From the NCBI RefSeq assembly GCF_009177065.1, contig NZ_WEZF01000024.1, forward strand, positions 1 to 64,000: 64,000 nt of DNA, given 5' to 3'. The notes under the pieces were generated by a model that did not search any database, was not told the DNA's origin, and worked only from the letters and a program-made list of their open reading frames with translations. Below, in pieces: positions 36,256 to 45,572 of the stretch (within the stretch, counting starts at the first letter, position 1; every line of letters starts with the position of its first letter). The position numbers and the translations under genes were made by a program. Source of the DNA: Tautonia marina (GTDB lineage Bacteria > Planctomycetota > Planctomycetia > Isosphaerales > Isosphaeraceae).

Positions 36256-36699
36256 TCAATCTGTGAGTTCAATGTCGAACTGGTTCACGCCGGGTTCGAC
36301 GTCAATTGCAAGCGGAGTATCCAACTCGTTCGCGTAGCGATCCGGGATGAGCAATTCCGGGATGATCAGGCTCTTCTCCTCCTCCGGCCGGAGTGGCCTT
36401 CGGCTGTGGACGGTGACCTTGTGGCGGCCGACGGCCGCCCCTTCGAAGTCGGCGGTCCTCATCTGGTAAGAGCCGTCCGAATGGATCTCCCCGACCGCCG
36501 ACGGGCCACCGACTCCCTCGGTCGGGATGAAGACAACCTGACCGTGATCGACCGGATTCCCGTTGTAAGTGACCGTCCCCTGGACCGTTGCCAGATTGAG
36601 GCCACTTTGGTCTCCGCAACCGGCGATCACCACCATCACGAGGCTGGCGAACGCCCACGACACGACGCGTGACCTGATACCAATTCGAACTCTCCTCAT
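36256..36699 (-). CDS. Small lipoprotein with carboxypeptidase-regulatory-like domain
   Basis: A 147-residue protein. The start at 36699 (MRRVRIGIRSRVVSW) gives a normal signal peptide with lipobox VIAGC at Cys28. The rest is one beta-sandwich of the transthyretin/carboxypeptidase-regulatory type (VQGTVTYNGNPVDHGQVVFIP, AVGEIHSDGSYQM, VGRHKVTVHSRR). Lipoproteins of this kind very often sit beside DUF1559 genes in planctomycetes, as here (80 bp upstream of the TTG start). It is probably anchored in a membrane facing the periplasm. Confidence 0.85.
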   Translation of the reverse strand: MRRVRIGIRSRVVSWAFASLVMVVIAGCGDQSGLNLATVQGTVTYNGNPVDHGQVVFIPTEGVGGPSAVGEIHSDGSYQMRTADFEGAAVGRHKVTVHSRRPLRPEEEKSLIIPELLIPDRYANELDTPLAIDVEPGVNQFDIELTD

Positions 36700-36896
36700 G
36701 GTGCCGTCCCGCTCGCTTCTCAAGGTTTGGCCATTGCCGAGGCCCGCTCGTCCTTGCGCATTGGCATTGCCGACGAGGCCCGAGTTGCGCCGGGACCTCA
36801 TCGGTTCGTCGTTGCACACCAAGACGCGTTGCTGTATAGAAATTGTTGGTCTATCGATTGACGATACGGACCATCCGTTTTGTGAATACCATCATG

Positions 36897-36925
36897 TCTC
36901 TAGCCGTGCCAGAAGATTGAGTCAA
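36897..36925 (-). promoter_or_regulatory. Candidate sigma-70-type promoter for the lipoprotein/DUF1559 unit
   Basis: On the minus strand TTGACT (36925-36920) is followed after 17 bases by TAGAGA (36902-36897), in an AT-rich 160-bp spacer between divergent genes. The distance to the lipoprotein start is about 200 bases, so a long leader would result. This is an eyeball match only. Confidence 0.3.
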
Positions 36926-36982
36926 ACATTTTTTTGAGAGTGATCATCATTTTCCGATCAACTTGGTTTCGAATCATTCAGC

Positions 36983-39952
36983 ATGTTCCGATTTAAAGCA
37001 TCGAAAAAGCTTGGCATTTTTCTCTTTTTTGTCGTCAGTGCAGCCGCCGGCTTCGCGATCTGGTGGCATTCGCAGACGGTACATCTCCGGACCGAGCTGG
37101 AGCGGGCGAGGGCCGAACTGGACGCCGGGCGGATCGCGTCGGCCCGCGGCCGGCTGGTCAGGCTCTCCGGGACCTGGGCGGCCAACGGTGAGGTGGACTA
37201 CGTCCTCGGGATGAGCGAGCACGCCCTCGGCAACGTCGAGGCGGCCCTCAGGGCCTGGCGACGGGTCCCGCACGGTTCCCCGTTTGCCGGGCAGGCGGCC
37301 CTCGGTCGGGCCATCGTCGAGATGGATCGGGGGCGCTTGGCCGAGGCCGAGGCCGCCGCCGTCTCGGGATTGGTCCGGTCGGGGCCTTCGGCCCCGGGGC
37401 TCCGCCAGTTCCTGGTGGAGTTGCTCTGGCATCAGGACCGGCTGGAGGAGGCCCGATCGCTGCTCGAAGCGAACTGGAAGGAGTACGAGGAGGCGGAGGG
37501 AGCCGACTCCTCCCCAGCCATCACGACCCTGAGGCGCCATCTGGTGCTCGACCTCAACCCGTTTTCGGTCGAGAGGGCCCAGACCGTGCTTGATCGCTCA
37601 GGTCAGGCGGCGCCGGACGACGATCGGGTCTGGCTCGGTCAGGCGAACCTGGCCATCCGGGACGGTCGGTATGAGGAGGCATTGCGATGGCTCGACGCCT
37701 GCCTGGAGCGTCGCCCGGATGATCCGGCCGTCTGGCGATCTGCCCTGGAACTGGGGCTCGCATCGCATCGGCTTGAGCTGACTCGGGAAGCCCTGAATCA
37801 CCTTCCGGCCGCGGGGGTATCACCCTGCCTGGCCCCTCGGATCGAGGCCTGGAACGCCGCCCGGCTGGGCGACGCCGAGGCGGAGCGCCGGGCGCTGGAT
37901 CGGTTGCTTGACACCTGCCCGGGAGAATTGCCGGCACTGGATCGGCTCGCCGAGCTGGCCGTGACGTCCGGAGACCTCGACCGGGCCTCCCGACTGCGCC
38001 GCCGCAAGGCGGAACTCGACGAGGCGATGCATCGCTACCGAACGCTGTCCGGTGACGACCTCCGGGCCAACGCCGCGTCGATGGCCGCGTTGGCCGAATC
38101 CCTGGGCCGGCACTTTGAGGCGAGGGCCTTCTGGGCGGTCGTCCGGGAGCGGGAGCCGGGGCACCAGGAGGCCCGCCGCGCCCTCGATCGCCTTGGTCCC
38201 GTCCCCCGTCCCGAATCAGGGAACGCGATGCTGGCGGAACGGCTGCCCTCGCTCGTCGGCGGCTCCAGCGCGGGGGATCGGGGATCGCGCCGGACGGCTC
38301 AATCGATCCTCCTGGACGGTCTCCGGTTCGAGGACGATGCCCGTCGCGCTGAACTTATCTTTACCTATCGAAATGGTCAATCGAATCAGCACCACCTTCC
38401 CGAGACCATGGGGGGCGGCGTCGCGCTGCTCGACTTCGACGGTGACGGCTGGCTCGATGTCTACGCCGTCCAGGGGGGGGACTTCCCCCCGGTCGCCGGG
38501 TCGGATCGATCCGGCGGAGACCGGCTCTTTCGGAACCGGGGTGATGGCACCTTCGAGGATGTGACCACCGCCGCCGGCATCGCCGCGTTCGAGCAAGGGT
38601 ACGGCCACGGGGTCACGGTCGGCGATTATGATAACGACGGGCATCCCGACCTGTTCATCACCCGATGGCGCTCGTATTCGCTCTACCGCAACAACGGCGA
38701 CGGGACGTTCGAGGACGCGACCGAGGCCGCCGGCCTCGGGGGGGATCGCGGCTGGCCGACCTCGGCCGCCTTCGCCGACTTCGACGGCGACGGCCATCTT
38801 GACCTCTACGTCTGCCACTACCTCGATTGGAATGAGCAGGATCCCGAGGTCTGTCCCTTGCCCGACCTCCCCGACTCAAACGGCTATTGCAACCCTCTCC
38901 TGTTCGAGGCGCAGGCCGATCACCTCTTCCGCAACGTCGGCGGCGTCTTCGAGGACGTGACCGTCGAGGCTGGGCTTGCCGATGTCGTCGGCCGGGGGCT
39001 CGGGGTCGTCGCCGCCGACCTCGACGGCAACGGTTTGATGGATCTTTATGTCGCCAACGATCTCTCGGCCAATTTCCTCTTTCTGAATCAGGGAACGCTG
39101 ACGTTCGAGGAAGCAGGGCTCCGGGCCGGGGTCGCCGCGAACGCCGAGGGGGGCTACCAGGCGGGCATGGGGGTCGCCTGCGCCGATCTCGACGGCGACG
39201 ACCTGCCCGACCTCTTCGTCACGAACTTCTACGGCGAGGCGACCACCGGCTATCGGAACCTCGGCGGCGGGTTCTTCGCGGATCGAACAGCCGACGCCGG
39301 CCTCGCTCGCGCCACTCGCCATCGGCTAGGCTTCGGCATCGCGCCGATCGACGCGGAGAACGACGGGAGCCTCGACCTGATCCAGGCAAATGGTCACATC
39401 AATGACCTTCGCCCCCTCTTCCCCTATGAGATGCCGGCCCAGCTCCTGATCGGCGACGGGAGCGGCCGGCTGGTCGATGCGTCCGAGCACGCGGGGGTTC
39501 CCTTCCAGGTGGGCCACGTCGGCCGGGGGCTGGCCGTCGGGGATCTCGACAATGACGGTCTGCTCGATGCGCTGCTCATCCCTCAGAATGCCCCCCTGGC
39601 GGCCCTGCGCAATCGGACCACCGGGGCCGGCCACTTCGTGACGTTCCAGCTGGTCGGCGGCCCCTCGAACCGAGACGCCATCGGGGCCAAGGTCTCGATT
39701 GAGGCCGGAGGTGATCGCCAGACCCGTTGGAACGTGGGCGGTGGCAGCTACCAGTCGGCATCGAGTCCGAATCTCCACTTCGGCGTGAGGGACGCCACGC
39801 ACATCGATCTCCTCGAAATCTCCTGGCCGTCGGGCCGGATCGACCGTCACCGAGACCTTTCCGCCGATACGGGCTATCGGATTCGGGAAGGGGCCGCATT
39901 GCCGGACCCATTGCCAGGCCGCTCCGATGCCTCGGCTGGCCCCCAGTCTTGA
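36983..39952 (+). CDS. TPR plus FG-GAP plus ASPIC/UnbV protein (CRTAC1-like)
   Basis: A 989-residue protein. A membrane anchor at about 9-27 (LGIFLFFVVSAAAGFAIWW) is followed by about 380 residues of TPR-like helices. FG-GAP/VCBS repeats come next, with Asp-rich calcium loops (DFDGDGWLDVYAV, DYDNDGHPDLFIT, DFDGDGHLDLYVC, DLDGNGLMDLYVA, DLDNDGLLDALLI), and a C-terminal ASPIC/UnbV domain (RWNVGGGSYQSASS, EISWPSGRID). The propeller probably lies outside the cytoplasm, anchored by the N-terminal span. The family is common in planctomycetes; its molecular role is unknown. It is divergent from the lipoprotein across an AT-rich spacer and has no obvious ribosome-binding site. Confidence 0.9.
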   Translation: MFRFKASKKLGIFLFFVVSAAAGFAIWWHSQTVHLRTELERARAELDAGRIASARGRLVRLSGTWAANGEVDYVLGMSEHALGNVEAALRAWRRVPHGSPFAGQAALGRAIVEMDRGRLAEAEAAAVSGLVRSGPSAPGLRQFLVELLWHQDRLEEARSLLEANWKEYEEAEGADSSPAITTLRRHLVLDLNPFSVERAQTVLDRSGQAAPDDDRVWLGQANLAIRDGRYEEALRWLDACLERRPDDPAVWRSALELGLASHRLELTREALNHLPAAGVSPCLAPRIEAWNAARLGDAEAERRALDRLLDTCPGELPALDRLAELAVTSGDLDRASRLRRRKAELDEAMHRYRTLSGDDLRANAASMAALAESLGRHFEARAFWAVVREREPGHQEARRALDRLGPVPRPESGNAMLAERLPSLVGGSSAGDRGSRRTAQSILLDGLRFEDDARRAELIFTYRNGQSNQHHLPETMGGGVALLDFDGDGWLDVYAVQGGDFPPVAGSDRSGGDRLFRNRGDGTFEDVTTAAGIAAFEQGYGHGVTVGDYDNDGHPDLFITRWRSYSLYRNNGDGTFEDATEAAGLGGDRGWPTSAAFADFDGDGHLDLYVCHYLDWNEQDPEVCPLPDLPDSNGYCNPLLFEAQADHLFRNVGGVFEDVTVEAGLADVVGRGLGVVAADLDGNGLMDLYVANDLSANFLFLNQGTLTFEEAGLRAGVAANAEGGYQAGMGVACADLDGDDLPDLFVTNFYGEATTGYRNLGGGFFADRTADAGLARATRHRLGFGIAPIDAENDGSLDLIQANGHINDLRPLFPYEMPAQLLIGDGSGRLVDASEHAGVPFQVGHVGRGLAVGDLDNDGLLDALLIPQNAPLAALRNRTTGAGHFVTFQLVGGPSNRDAIGAKVSIEAGGDRQTRWNVGGGSYQSASSPNLHFGVRDATHIDLLEISWPSGRIDRHRDLSADTGYRIREGAALPDPLPGRSDASAGPQS

Positions 39953-40046
39953 GGACGTTCGGCAGCCGCTCCCACGCCTGCCAGGAGGCCCGATCGTGCG
40001 GGTCTGGAGGCGGGGCCGGAGCCTTGGGAGGAGATGGGGTGAGGGG

Positions 40047-43000
40047 TCAGGAGGCCCGCTTCGAGGTGGTCAAGGCCTCGGCGTCGGGACCAACGAGGCG
40101 CAGGGTGGGTTGGTCGTCGGACGGGAGGCCGGCGTCGGTCAGAATGCGGTCGATTTCGCGGGCAACGACGCGGGTCGAGAAGTGTTCCTCGATGTTCCTC
40201 TGGCCGTGTTCGGAGAGGGTTTGCCAGAGGTTCGGGTCACGGTAGGCTCGGACGACGGCCTCTGCAAAGGAGGCGGAGTCATCGGCGATCAGCACGTCGC
40301 GGCCGTCAACCAGGTGCATCCCCTCGGCAGCGATCGAAGTGACGACCACCGGAACGCCGAAGGCCATGCTCATATTCACCTTCCCCTTGACACCGGCCCC
40401 GTACCGCAAGGGGGCGACCGAGAGCCGGCATCGACGGAAGAAGTCGGTCACGTCCGGAACGAATCCGGTGATGATCACGTCGTCGCATGCCAGGTCGCGA
40501 ACCTGTTCGGGCGGGTGGCTGCCGATGATGGTGAAGGTCACGCCGGGCAGGCGGCGGCGGACCTCGGGGAAGACGGTCCGGACGAAGAACTCGACGGCGT
40601 CCACATTGGGCGGGTGGTTAAAGCCGCCGATGAAGACAATCCCCTTGCGCTCGGCGTAGCCGGGGATCGCGCTGTGGGGCTCGTGGATGAGGGTGACGAC
40701 CCGGGTGTCCAGTCCCGGCCGGAGATCCCGGAGGAGGTCGGCCTCGGTGGGGCTGACGACGACGGTGTAGTCGCTGGCTTCGGCCAGGGCCAGCTCCTGG
40801 GCCTTGCGGGCCTCGGCCGCCTCGGCCAGGGCCGGATCGCCCAGGAGGGCCGCCTCGCGCGCTTCCCGGACGAAGTGCAGGTCGACCGTGTCGAAGGCGA
40901 TCTTCGCCCGAGGGGCCAGCAGGCGGACGTCATCGAGGTGCTGGGCGACGATATCGGGGCGGCAGATCCAGGCCAGCATGTAGCGGTGCCCATGCCGCTC
41001 CAGGTACTCGCGCACCGAGGCGATGTAGGGGTGGTGCAGCACCTTCACGCCGATCCGCTGGAGAGCTTGGGTGTAGCCGGGGGAGGCGTGCAAGTTCTGG
41101 GGGATGAACGTCACGGCCAGGCCCCGGCTCCGGAGGATCTGGAGCATCCGGAACATCCGGAGCGATCCGGCGTCCTGGTCGGGCGTTGGCACGATGTGAT
41201 CGATGACCAGGACGCGGTTGCTCGGGGCGACGCGCTCGTACGGGTCGCCGGCGTCGCCGGGCGGGTGGTGGGCCAGCACCTCGGCCCACTTCTGCCGAAA
41301 TTTTTTCTGGTTGGTGACCTGATGCGCCTTGACCCCGGCGCTCAGGTCCGTGCCCGAGGAGAGCCCCTCGAAGTGGACAACGACCGACAGCGGCTGGTAG
41401 ATGACCCGAAGACCCTGTTTGCGGACCCGAAAGGCCAGGTCGGTGTCCTCGTAATAGGCCGGGGCGAAGTGGGAGTCGAAGCCGCCGAGCTCGTCGAACA
41501 GAGCGCGACGGATGAGGATCGAGGCGCCGGAGCAGTAGTCGCAGTCCCGGGCGTAGGAGTACTCCGGGTCGTTCGGGTCGCCGCCGCGGCCGAAGTTCCA
41601 GCCGCTGGCGTCTCGCCAGATGATGCCGCCGGCCTCCTGGAGCCGGCCGTCGGGGTAGATCAAGCGGGAGCCGGCGAGCCCGGCGTCGGGTTCCTCGCGG
41701 AGGGTCCGGACCAGTTCCTCGAGCCAGCCGGGAGTGACGACCGTGTCGTTGTTCAGGAAAGCCAGGAACTCGCCGCGGGCCTGAGCGGCCCCGGCGTTGC
41801 ACGAGCCGATGAAGCCGAGGTTCCTGGCGTTGCGGATCGCCACCACCCCGGGCACCAGGGCCAGCGCCTGGGGGGTTGGATCGGTGGAGGCGTCGTCGAC
41901 GACGATCACCTCGTAGGTCACGCCGGCGACCTGAGCGCGGATCGACTGCAGGCAGGCAACCGTCTCCCGGTAGTGATTGTGGACCGGGATGACGATCGAG
42001 ACGGTCGGCCGGTCGGTCGACGAGAAGGCCAGGCCCGAGCGGGCCAGCTCGGCGAGGACGCGGCGGTCCTCCCGGGCGGTGTCGATCCGGCGCTTCAGGC
42101 CCCGGAGCGGTTCGCGGACCGGCCTGGGCAGCCTCCGGGCGGCGGCCAGAGGGGCACCGAGGAGCCGGGCGCGGGCCCGTCGGGCCATCGGGCCGACCGC
42201 CCGGGCTGGCCGGCTGTACCGCCAGAATCGGGAGCCGATCAGCTCGGCCAGCGTGGCCTCAAGCTGCTGCCGGGCGGACTCGGCCCGGTGGTAGGCCTGC
42301 ACGGCCTCGGCGTGGGCGGCCTGGGCGGCCTCCATGTGCTCGGTGAAGATCCGGTGCACGGCCTGCCGGTCAGCGAGGGCCGCCTCGCGCTCGGCCTCGG
42401 TCCGGGCCAGGTCGGCAGCCAGCGCCGAGAGCCGGGCCAGGTCGCGGTCACGCTCAGCCGAGAGCCGGCCTCGCTCCCTCCGCAGCCAATCCCGCATCGC
42501 CTCGGCCTCGAGCAACTGGGAGGCCAGGGTCTCCAGCTCGTCCCGGAGTCGCTGACGCTCGGCCTCGAGGGGCTCTTCGGCCTGGCGACGCCTGGCCTCA
42601 AGGGCCTCTTTGGCCTGGCGACGTTCGGCCTCGAACTGCTGCCGTTCCCGGGCCATCCGATCCTGCTGGGCGTTGAGTGCCTGTCGGGTCTGGTTCAGCT
42701 CGCTGGCCATCGCCTCGATCTGGGCCCGGGCCTCGGCCTCGCTGCGGTCCTTCTCTCGGGCAATCCCCCGGGCGGACTCCTCGGCGGCCCGGAGTTCCGC
42801 CTCGGCGCGCTCGATCCGGATTCGGGCGTCGGCGACGACCGGACCGTAGGCGAGCTCCGCCCGGTCGACCTGCACGCGAAGTCGGTCGAAGGTTTCGATC
42901 GGCTCCTGAGTGTCGCCACGGGCGAGCCGTCGCAGGGTCGCGTAGGCGGACTTGACCCAGCTGACGACCTGGGCATGGTCCCTCAGCTCGCTCCCGCTGG

Positions 43001-43694
43001 CGCGGTTGTGCCGGAGCGCTTCGGAGAGAAACGCTTCGATCTCGACGCTCGCCCGGTGCGAGCTGCCAGGCCAGGTCAGGCCAAGCTGATGACCGAGGCG
43101 ATCGGTGACCCCCTTCCAGTCCGCGAGCAGGTGATCGTACGCGATGAAGGCGCGGGGGAAGCCCCTTGAATCGCGCTCGGCGTCGAGGACGTGGCGCAGC
43201 CAGAGCAGGGTGGACTTGGCGATCGGGAAGCCGTCCCGGCGCTTCAGCGAGGCGGCGACCTCCAGCGGATTGCGGACCGGAATGGCGAAGTGAGGGCGGG
43301 CCCCGACCCGCTCCAGCACGAGCAGCCAGAGGGGCAGGAATCGGCAGATTCTCGGATCCTTCAGGACGATCAGCGGCGCGTCGTGGTAGTTCCTGAGGAC
43401 CAGCGCGGCGAGCCGATCGGCGTACTGCTCGGCCGCACGGCTGCCGAACCAGTGCCTGGGGAACTCGGCGACGTCGTCCCAGCTTGAGCCGACCGACCGG
43501 AGCAGTTCGTCGTGGGTATCGACGATCTCGACCGGCTCCCAGAAGCCCGTCTCGTTGCTGTTGGGGTGCGGCTGCATCAAGTGCTCGGGCAGCTCCGCCC
43601 CGAGCAGGCCGAGCACCCGAGTCAGCGCCGAGGTTCCCGAGCGGTGCATGCCGAGCACCAGGAGGGCGTTTCGGGGCGAGCGGTCCTGACTCAT
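40047..43694 (-). CDS. Sulfotransferase-coiled coil-GT2-GT4 fusion enzyme
   Basis: A 1215-residue protein beginning at ATG 43694. Residues 1-260 are a sulfotransferase with the PAPS-binding loop VLGMHRSGTSALTRVLGLLG. Residues about 265-520 are an Arg/Glu/Ala-rich coiled coil (KEALEARRRQAEEPLEAERQ). Residues about 560-800 are a GT2 glycosyltransferase (VSIVIPVHNHYRETV, VVDDASTDPTP, FLNNDTVVTPGWLEEL). The C-terminal part (about 870-1215) is a GT-B/GT4-type domain (FIGGFNHPPNVDAVEFFV, GAGVKGKVNMSMAFGVPVV). It probably adds and sulfates sugars of a surface glycan. It is divergent from the HAD-UbiA gene. Confidence 0.9.
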   Translation of the reverse strand: MSQDRSPRNALLVLGMHRSGTSALTRVLGLLGAELPEHLMQPHPNSNETGFWEPVEIVDTHDELLRSVGSSWDDVAEFPRHWFGSRAAEQYADRLAALVLRNYHDAPLIVLKDPRICRFLPLWLLVLERVGARPHFAIPVRNPLEVAASLKRRDGFPIAKSTLLWLRHVLDAERDSRGFPRAFIAYDHLLADWKGVTDRLGHQLGLTWPGSSHRASVEIEAFLSEALRHNRASGSELRDHAQVVSWVKSAYATLRRLARGDTQEPIETFDRLRVQVDRAELAYGPVVADARIRIERAEAELRAAEESARGIAREKDRSEAEARAQIEAMASELNQTRQALNAQQDRMARERQQFEAERRQAKEALEARRRQAEEPLEAERQRLRDELETLASQLLEAEAMRDWLRRERGRLSAERDRDLARLSALAADLARTEAEREAALADRQAVHRIFTEHMEAAQAAHAEAVQAYHRAESARQQLEATLAELIGSRFWRYSRPARAVGPMARRARARLLGAPLAAARRLPRPVREPLRGLKRRIDTAREDRRVLAELARSGLAFSSTDRPTVSIVIPVHNHYRETVACLQSIRAQVAGVTYEVIVVDDASTDPTPQALALVPGVVAIRNARNLGFIGSCNAGAAQARGEFLAFLNNDTVVTPGWLEELVRTLREEPDAGLAGSRLIYPDGRLQEAGGIIWRDASGWNFGRGGDPNDPEYSYARDCDYCSGASILIRRALFDELGGFDSHFAPAYYEDTDLAFRVRKQGLRVIYQPLSVVVHFEGLSSGTDLSAGVKAHQVTNQKKFRQKWAEVLAHHPPGDAGDPYERVAPSNRVLVIDHIVPTPDQDAGSLRMFRMLQILRSRGLAVTFIPQNLHASPGYTQALQRIGVKVLHHPYIASVREYLERHGHRYMLAWICRPDIVAQHLDDVRLLAPRAKIAFDTVDLHFVREAREAALLGDPALAEAAEARKAQELALAEASDYTVVVSPTEADLLRDLRPGLDTRVVTLIHEPHSAIPGYAERKGIVFIGGFNHPPNVDAVEFFVRTVFPEVRRRLPGVTFTIIGSHPPEQVRDLACDDVIITGFVPDVTDFFRRCRLSVAPLRYGAGVKGKVNMSMAFGVPVVVTSIAAEGMHLVDGRDVLIADDSASFAEAVVRAYRDPNLWQTLSEHGQRNIEEHFSTRVVAREIDRILTDAGLPSDDQPTLRLVGPDAEALTTSKRAS

Positions 43695-44009
43695 GAGCGG
43701 GCCTCCTGCAACCAACGCGACCGGCCGGGCATCGGGTCGCTCGCCCGGCCGACTCGGAGGGGGGACTTTAGCAAAGCCGCCGGGGTGGTCAACCGGAATC
43801 CGATGACCGCGCACCGCTGTTGGGCGCGCGGCCGGGCCATCCGTGGGAACCATCACGACGTCGTTCCTTGCTGAGGCGGATCCCAATCGACCGGGCCGGG
43901 GCAAGGTGACCTTGACCGGTCGCCGATCTTGGTATCTAAAGCCTTTTGCACGACGCCGCGCACGGACGTGCGGCGTGTCGTTTTGAGAGCCGGGGTCGGA
44001 CGCTTGAGC
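43695..44009. promoter_or_regulatory. Divergent control region of the glycan locus, with promoter and leader hairpin
   Basis: On the plus strand TTGACC (43912-43917) and TCTAAA (43935-43940) are 17 bases apart, or TATCTA (43933-43938) with 15; this is the best sigma-70-like match seen in the window. Just downstream, ACGCCGC (43953-43959) pairs with GCGGCGT (43970-43976), with an alternative inner stem CGCAC/GTGCG, followed by TTTT at 43981-43984. A hairpin plus U-run in the leader of the HAD-UbiA gene could act as an attenuator. Confidence 0.45.
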
Positions 44010-45479
44010 ATGATTGCCAATACCAGGGCGACCACGCCCCACGAGCGATTCGTGCCCCAGAGCGCTCGCGTCCTGTGCGTGGACCTCGACGGCACGCTGA
44101 TCCGCTCGGACCTGCTGTGGGAGGCGTTCGCCGTGCTGCTGCGGACCCGCCCCTGGGACCTCTGGCGGGTGCCCTTCTGGCTTCTCTCCGGTCGAGTCCG
44201 GCTGAAGACCCAGCTCGCCGACCGGGCACCGGTCGACGTGGCGAGGCTACCGTACCACACGGAACTGGTCGACTACCTGCGAGCCGAGCGAGGTCGGGGC
44301 CGTCGGGTCGTCCTGGCGACCGCGGCCGACCCCGGGGTGGCGAGGGCCGTTGCCGACCACCTCGGAATCTTCGACGAGGTCGTTGCCGGCGACGGCTCGG
44401 TCAATTTGAAGGGCGAAGCGAAGCGGGCCGCCCTCGACGCCCGGTTTGGCTCGGGGCAGTACGACTACGTCGGCGACCACCGGGTGGATCTGCCGGTCTG
44501 GGAAGGGGCGGTCGAGGCGATCCTCGTGGCGCCGGGGACGCGGTTGGAGCGGAGGGCTCGGGGACGGGCCCGGGTGGGCCGGGTCTTCGAGGGTGGGCGA
44601 CGGCCGGTGCGGGACTGGATGCGACAGCTCCGGGTCCACCAATGGGCCAAGAATTTGCTGATCTTCGTGCCGCTGTTGGCGGCGCACCAGCTGGGAAACC
44701 CGGGGCTGGTGCTGGCGTCGGTCATGGCCTTCGTGGCGTTTTCCTTCGGGGCCTCGGCGATCTACATCGTCAACGACCTGATCGACCTGCCGTCGGATCG
44801 GGTCCACCCGGTGAAACGCAACCGCCCGCTGGCCTCGGGGGTGATCCCGATTCCCTCGGCCATCCCGGTTGCCGGCGCCTTGCTGGCGGCGGCGCTGGGG
44901 ATCGGCCTGATGCTGCCGGCCCCCTTTACCGCATTGCTGGTCCTGTACCTCATCCTCTCACTGAGCTACAGCCTGTACCTGAAGCGGAAGCTCATGAAGG
45001 ACGTGATCTGCCTGGCCGGGCTGTACACGCTCCGGGTGCTTTGCGGCGGGGCGGCGACGGGGATCGTCATCTCGACCTGGTTGCTGGTCTTCTCGCTCTT
45101 CTTCTTTTTGGGGCTCTCCTTCCTGAAGCGGTACAGCGAGCTGAGATCGGCGCTGGGCCGCCGGGGGCGGTTGCCGGGTCGGGCATACCACGGGGACGAC
45201 TACGCGATGATCGGCTCGCTCGGGCCGGCGTGCAGCTACCTGGCGGTGCTCGTCATCTGCCTCTATCTGAACGACCCGGCCAGCGTCGCGCTGTACCGCC
45301 ACCCCCGCTGGCTGCTGCTGATCTGTCCGCTGCTGCTCTACTGGACCTCCCGGATCTGGATCCTCGCGCAGCGGGGGAAGATGCACTCCGACCCGGTGGT
45401 GTTTGCGCTGAAGGACCGCCAGAGCCTCGCGACGGGGGTGCTGACGCTGGCGATTCTCGCGGCGGCGACCTTCCTCTGA
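44010..45479 (+). CDS. HAD phosphatase-UbiA prenyltransferase fusion
   Basis: A 489-residue protein. The N-terminal half is a HAD hydrolase with DLDGTL (Asp25 and Asp27), VLATAADPGVARAVADHLG and YDYVGDHRVDLPVW. The C-terminal half (about 215-489) is a UbiA-type integral membrane prenyltransferase with about eight or nine spans and the Mg-diphosphate motif NDLIDLPSDRVHPVKRNRP. The latter resembles decaprenyl-phosphate phosphoribosyltransferases (Rv3806c-like) that make lipid-linked ribose/arabinose donors. In that pathway a phosphatase removes the 5-phosphate next, so the fused HAD may do step two. This would supply lipid-linked pentose for the glycan locus; the pathway is inference. Confidence 0.88.
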   Translation: MIANTRATTPHERFVPQSARVLCVDLDGTLIRSDLLWEAFAVLLRTRPWDLWRVPFWLLSGRVRLKTQLADRAPVDVARLPYHTELVDYLRAERGRGRRVVLATAADPGVARAVADHLGIFDEVVAGDGSVNLKGEAKRAALDARFGSGQYDYVGDHRVDLPVWEGAVEAILVAPGTRLERRARGRARVGRVFEGGRRPVRDWMRQLRVHQWAKNLLIFVPLLAAHQLGNPGLVLASVMAFVAFSFGASAIYIVNDLIDLPSDRVHPVKRNRPLASGVIPIPSAIPVAGALLAAALGIGLMLPAPFTALLVLYLILSLSYSLYLKRKLMKDVICLAGLYTLRVLCGGAATGIVISTWLLVFSLFFFLGLSFLKRYSELRSALGRRGRLPGRAYHGDDYAMIGSLGPACSYLAVLVICLYLNDPASVALYRHPRWLLLICPLLLYWTSRIWILAQRGKMHSDPVVFALKDRQSLATGVLTLAILAAATFL

Positions 45480-45500
45480 GCCGATCGACCGTCACGACCC

Positions 45501-45523
45501 GGGACGGGACGGGACGGGACGGG
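45501..45523 (+). repeat. GGGAC tandem repeat, potential G-quadruplex
   Basis: Five GGG runs separated by AC form a perfect 23-base GGGAC repeat on the sense strand, between the stop of the HAD-UbiA gene (45479) and the methyltransferase start (45573). Such spacing is ideal for a parallel G-quadruplex in DNA or mRNA. Confidence 0.75.
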
Positions 45524-45572
45524 CTGAACCTGTGCAGGACCACGTTCCAAGGGAGCTGGGGGAAGCAGACTG

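Noticed and set aside
39927-43169. A 1080-codon plus-strand frame opposite the glycosyltransferase fusion
   Set aside because: No domains; it mirrors the coding frame of the minus-strand enzyme, which has clear catalytic motifs.
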